The translations under genes and the position numbers were made by a program. Below, one piece after another: positions 43,001-45,711 of a stretch of DNA of 45,711 nucleotides. Each line of letters begins with the position of its first letter. Positions within the stretch are counted from its first letter, which is position 1. The notes below the pieces were generated by a model that had not been told where the DNA came from, searched no databases, and saw only the letters and a program-made list of their open reading frames with translations. Source of the DNA: an uncultured Acidobacteriota bacterium (GTDB lineage: Bacteria > Acidobacteriota > Blastocatellia > Pyrinomonadales > Pyrinomonadaceae); assembly GCA_937859595.1 (NCBI GenBank), contig CALMAH010000035.1, positions 1 to 45,711 of the forward strand, written 5' to 3'.

Positions 43001-45711
43001 GTTCATCTCCACGTGCGTGGAGACAGCGATCTCCGAACTTAAGATTTATGTTGAATTACCGGTTCATCTCCACGTGCGTGGAGACAGCGCGGGAGATGAG
43101 GGACAAATGCGAATGATCTACGGTTCATCTCCACGTGCGTGGAGACAGCGACATACCCCGCCCGGCGGCGAGGGCATCGAGCGGTTCATCTCCACGTGCG
43201 TGGAGACAGCAATCGAACGGGGGGTGTCGTAATGCTTTTTTGGCGGTTCATCTCCACGTGCGTGGAGACAGCTCGAAGAAGGCAAACTGCTTCTTACCTA
43301 CGCGCGGTTCATCTCCACGTGCGTGGAGACAGCGATCCGCGAGCACGGCAACGCTGTGAAGATCAAGGTTCATCTCCACGTGCGTGGAGACAGCCATCTC
43401 TGCGAATCTGGCTATCAATTCCGGGGCGGTTCATCTCCACGTGCGTGGAGACAGCTATTCAAGATCTGGATGGACGAGATCCGGCCGCGGTTCATCTCCA
43501 CGTGCGTGGAGACAGCGCACATAAGTACCCACGGCCCCCTCCGAAACCCGGTTCATCTCCACGTGCGTGGAGACAGCCAGGGGTCCCGTCGGTACAAGCC
43601 AAGCTGAGGCGGTTCATCTCCACGTGCGTGGAGACAGCTCTATCTCCGCCTTCGGTACGGTCAGCGTCGCCGGTTCATCTCCACGTGCGTGGAGACAGCG
43701 GTCGCCAGCTTCGTAATGGTTGCGGTTTACGCGGTTCATCTCCACGTGCGTGGAGACAGCAGCAACTAGATTTCCAATTCCTGGCGTTTCTACGGTTCAT
43801 CTCCACGTGCGTGGAGACAGCTCTGAGATCAGAGGCTCCATCGCCGGCAACGTCGGTTCATCTCCACGTGCGTGGAGACAGCTTGGGCTTTGCTGACCCT
43901 GGCCCAACGTGAGTCGGTTCATCTCCACGTGCGTGGAGACAGCGTGAAGGTTTTCGTGGATCTGGATGTCGAGAACGGTTCATCTCCACGTGCGTGGAGA
44001 CAGCTATCTCAAAAAAGTTCGGTACATGGCCGAGAACGGTTCATCTCCACGTGCGTGGAGACAGCTGATCGGCGATGATCGGAATGTTCTTGGAGATCGG
44101 TTCATCTCCACGTGCGTGGAGACAGCTTAGCCGATTTAAGGATTCATTAAAACATAACCGGTTCATCTCCACGTGCGTGGAGACAGCCTGATGGCGGGCA
44201 CGGACGCGGCCGGGCTGGGCGGTTCATCTCCACGTGCGTGGAGACAGCGAAAACGCAATATAATATCTCAATGAGTTTCCCGGTTCATCTCCACGTGCGT
44301 GGAGACAGCTGAATCAGCTTACTCTTGAGACCGCGTTAGAACGGTTCATCTCCACGTGCGTGGAGACAGCTTCGGCAACGCTTTTCCAACCTCGTCGAAC
44401 ACCGGTTCATCTCCACGTGCGTGGAGACAGCCGTGTCGCGTGGAGGTAGAAGGTTTGGCCAGGCGGTTCATCTCCACGTGCGTGGAGACAGCGCGATGTA
44501 AGTATTACTCAGATGCTTAGTGTGCGGTTCATCTCCACGTGCGTGGAGACAGCAGATGGGATGCGAAAGCGGAGCGGTCTCAGGGCGGTTCATCTCCACG
44601 TGCGTGGAGACAGCCTCGGGTATCACGAACACGCCGCCCTTCGAATCGGTTCATCTCCACGTGCGTGGAGACAGCGGCCGAGGCAAAAAGGACGGCATCT
44701 CGGTGATCGGTTCATCTCCACGTGCGTGGAGACAGCTTTGACTTCCACTCGGCCATCGTCTATCGCCGCGGTTCATCTCCACGTGCGTGGAGACAGCGAA
44801 GACGAACAGCAGGCGACCTCGGCAGACATCGGTTCATCTCCACGTGCGTGGAGACAGCCGACGATGTTCGATCTTGCCATCAGCACAAACGGTTCATCTC
44901 CACGTGCGTGGAGACAGCGATGATACGTGGTTCGGCACTTCGATCACCGGCGGTTCATCTCCACGTGCGTGGAGACAGCAAAAGCGGCCGGCGAGATCGT
45001 GGTCAGAGTGCCGGTTCATCTCCACGTGCGTGGAGACAGCGCCGCCTTTAGGCTTTCGATCTGCTTCTGATACGGTTCATCTCCACGTGCGTGGAGACAG
45101 CGTGAGCAAGGCGGCGTACTCATCCCAAGCTTCCGGTTCATCTCCACGTGCGTGGAGACAGCGGCTCCGCCCCCGGAAATTGAGATCGTGAAGTCGGTTC
45201 ATCTCCACGTGCGTGGAGACAGCATGAATGACACCGAGAAGCCGCCCCCGATCACCGGTTCATCTCCACGTGCGTGGAGACAGCGCCTCTTCGTCATCGA
45301 CAAACACGTCCCGGTTCGGTTCATCTCCACGTGCGTGGAGACAGCGTGATCCCCTTGCCTCGTGTCATTGGCAAAGGCGGTTCATCTCCACGTGCGTGGA
45401 GACAGCTTTTATTGAAGTTATCAATCTAGGATAAACTGCGGTTCATCTCCACGTGCGTGGAGACAGCTCGTATTTCGAAGGGACCCGTCACCGCAGAATC
45501 GGTTCATCTCCACGTGCGTGGAGACAGCTGTTTTACGCCATCGTTAAGACGCCGAAGCTGCGGTTCATCTCCACGTGCGTGGAGACAGCTAAGACGTCGT
45601 CACCAAAGAGAGGTCGTAAGGCGGTTCATCTCCACGTGCGTGGAGACAGCAAATCGAGCCCGGCAAAGTTGTAGCGTTTCGTCGGTTCATCTCCACGTGC
45701 GTGGAGACAGC
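40073..45711 (-). CRISPR. Type I-E style CRISPR array, 93 repeats, 92 spacers
   Basis: A 29-bp repeat (GGTTCATCTCCACG, then TGCGTGGAGACAGC, preceded mostly by C) recurs 93 times with spacers of 31-33, mostly 32, bp. On the minus strand it ends ...GGAGATGAACCG, the familiar I-E (GATGAACCG) ending, so the array should be transcribed leftward with leader and cas genes beyond the right edge. The stem CTCCACG/CGTGGAG is palindromic. All repeats inspected are identical except the sixth from the left (G to C at 40395), which breaks one stem pair. Five repeats have a non-C junction base (40195, 41718, 41779, 42694, 43366). One spacer is duplicated in tandem (42723-42815). The array continues to the last base of the window. 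Confidence 0.97.

Noticed and set aside
41625..43487. Spacers 41625-41656 and 43456-43487 as a second overlapping pair
   Set aside because: They share only an 11-base TGGACGAGATC core with different flanks, so chance or a common protein motif is more likely than tiling.
40073..45711. Long repeated open frames across the array reading VHLHVRGDS, RFISTCVETA or GSSPRAWRQ
   Set aside because: They are translations of the CRISPR repeat in three frames; the 61-bp period cycles frames and stops are rare by chance. Not proteins.

Overview
The window looks like chromosome from a diderm, GC-rich bacterium, most likely an Acidobacteriota member near Blastocatellia/Pyrinomonadaceae. This is inference from family content, not a database result. 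The supporting signs are lipid A genes (lpxB, lpxD), an ECF sigma factor of the acidobacterial/planctomycete type next to a Ser/Thr kinase fused to PD40 propeller repeats, secreted proteins with Thr-Pro linkers, and a Solibacter-type C-terminal domain. Genes are dense on both strands and mostly housekeeping up to about 30 kb. The right third is accessory.

Layout. 1-16.4 kb: a membrane spermidine-synthase-like protein (runs off the left edge), ilvE, a large secreted PD40/Thr-Pro protein, lpxB, two tandem TPR proteins, lpxD, a STAS protein, an EamA transporter, a small secreted protein, and a pyruvate dehydrogenase operon (pdhA-pdhB-pdhC) carrying two unrelated insertions: an overlapping small protein/nucleotidyltransferase pair and a secreted protein. 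16.5-30.8 kb: dsbD, cysteine dioxygenase, a GT39-like glycosyltransferase followed by a relic of the dioxygenase 3' end, a secreted protein, cysS, the kinase/sigma pair, a peptidoglycan-binding-like protein, a globin, a HExxH metallopeptidase-like protein, an HNH endonuclease and small membrane/SRPBCC-like proteins.

30.9-35.6 kb is the most unusual part. It holds the RNA ligase gene rtcB, a tRNA-Lys, a membrane protein, a 116-residue protein of unknown function and six closely spaced tRNA genes (Phe, Asp, His, Leu, Gln, Arg), all on the minus strand behind a plausible promoter. Several of these tRNAs break near-universal rules: lost elbow contacts, mismatched acceptor stems, and a Leu tRNA without a long variable arm. 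Since RtcB rejoins cleaved tRNAs, I propose this as a candidate RNA-repair or decoy-tRNA locus.

35.6-40.0 kb: thiL, a MerR-type regulator, a canonical tRNA-Pro with a terminator, then an excisionase-like HTH protein and a tyrosine integrase, which suggests an element integrated at tRNA-Pro. 40.07-45.71 kb: a type I-E style CRISPR array of 93 repeats and 92 spacers (period about 61, repeat 29). It continues to the right edge. By repeat orientation it is transcribed leftward, so leader and cas genes should lie beyond the right edge. Two overlapping spacers reveal an AAG motif at the PAM position. The leader-distal end abuts a minus-strand gene whose reading frame opens directly from the array.
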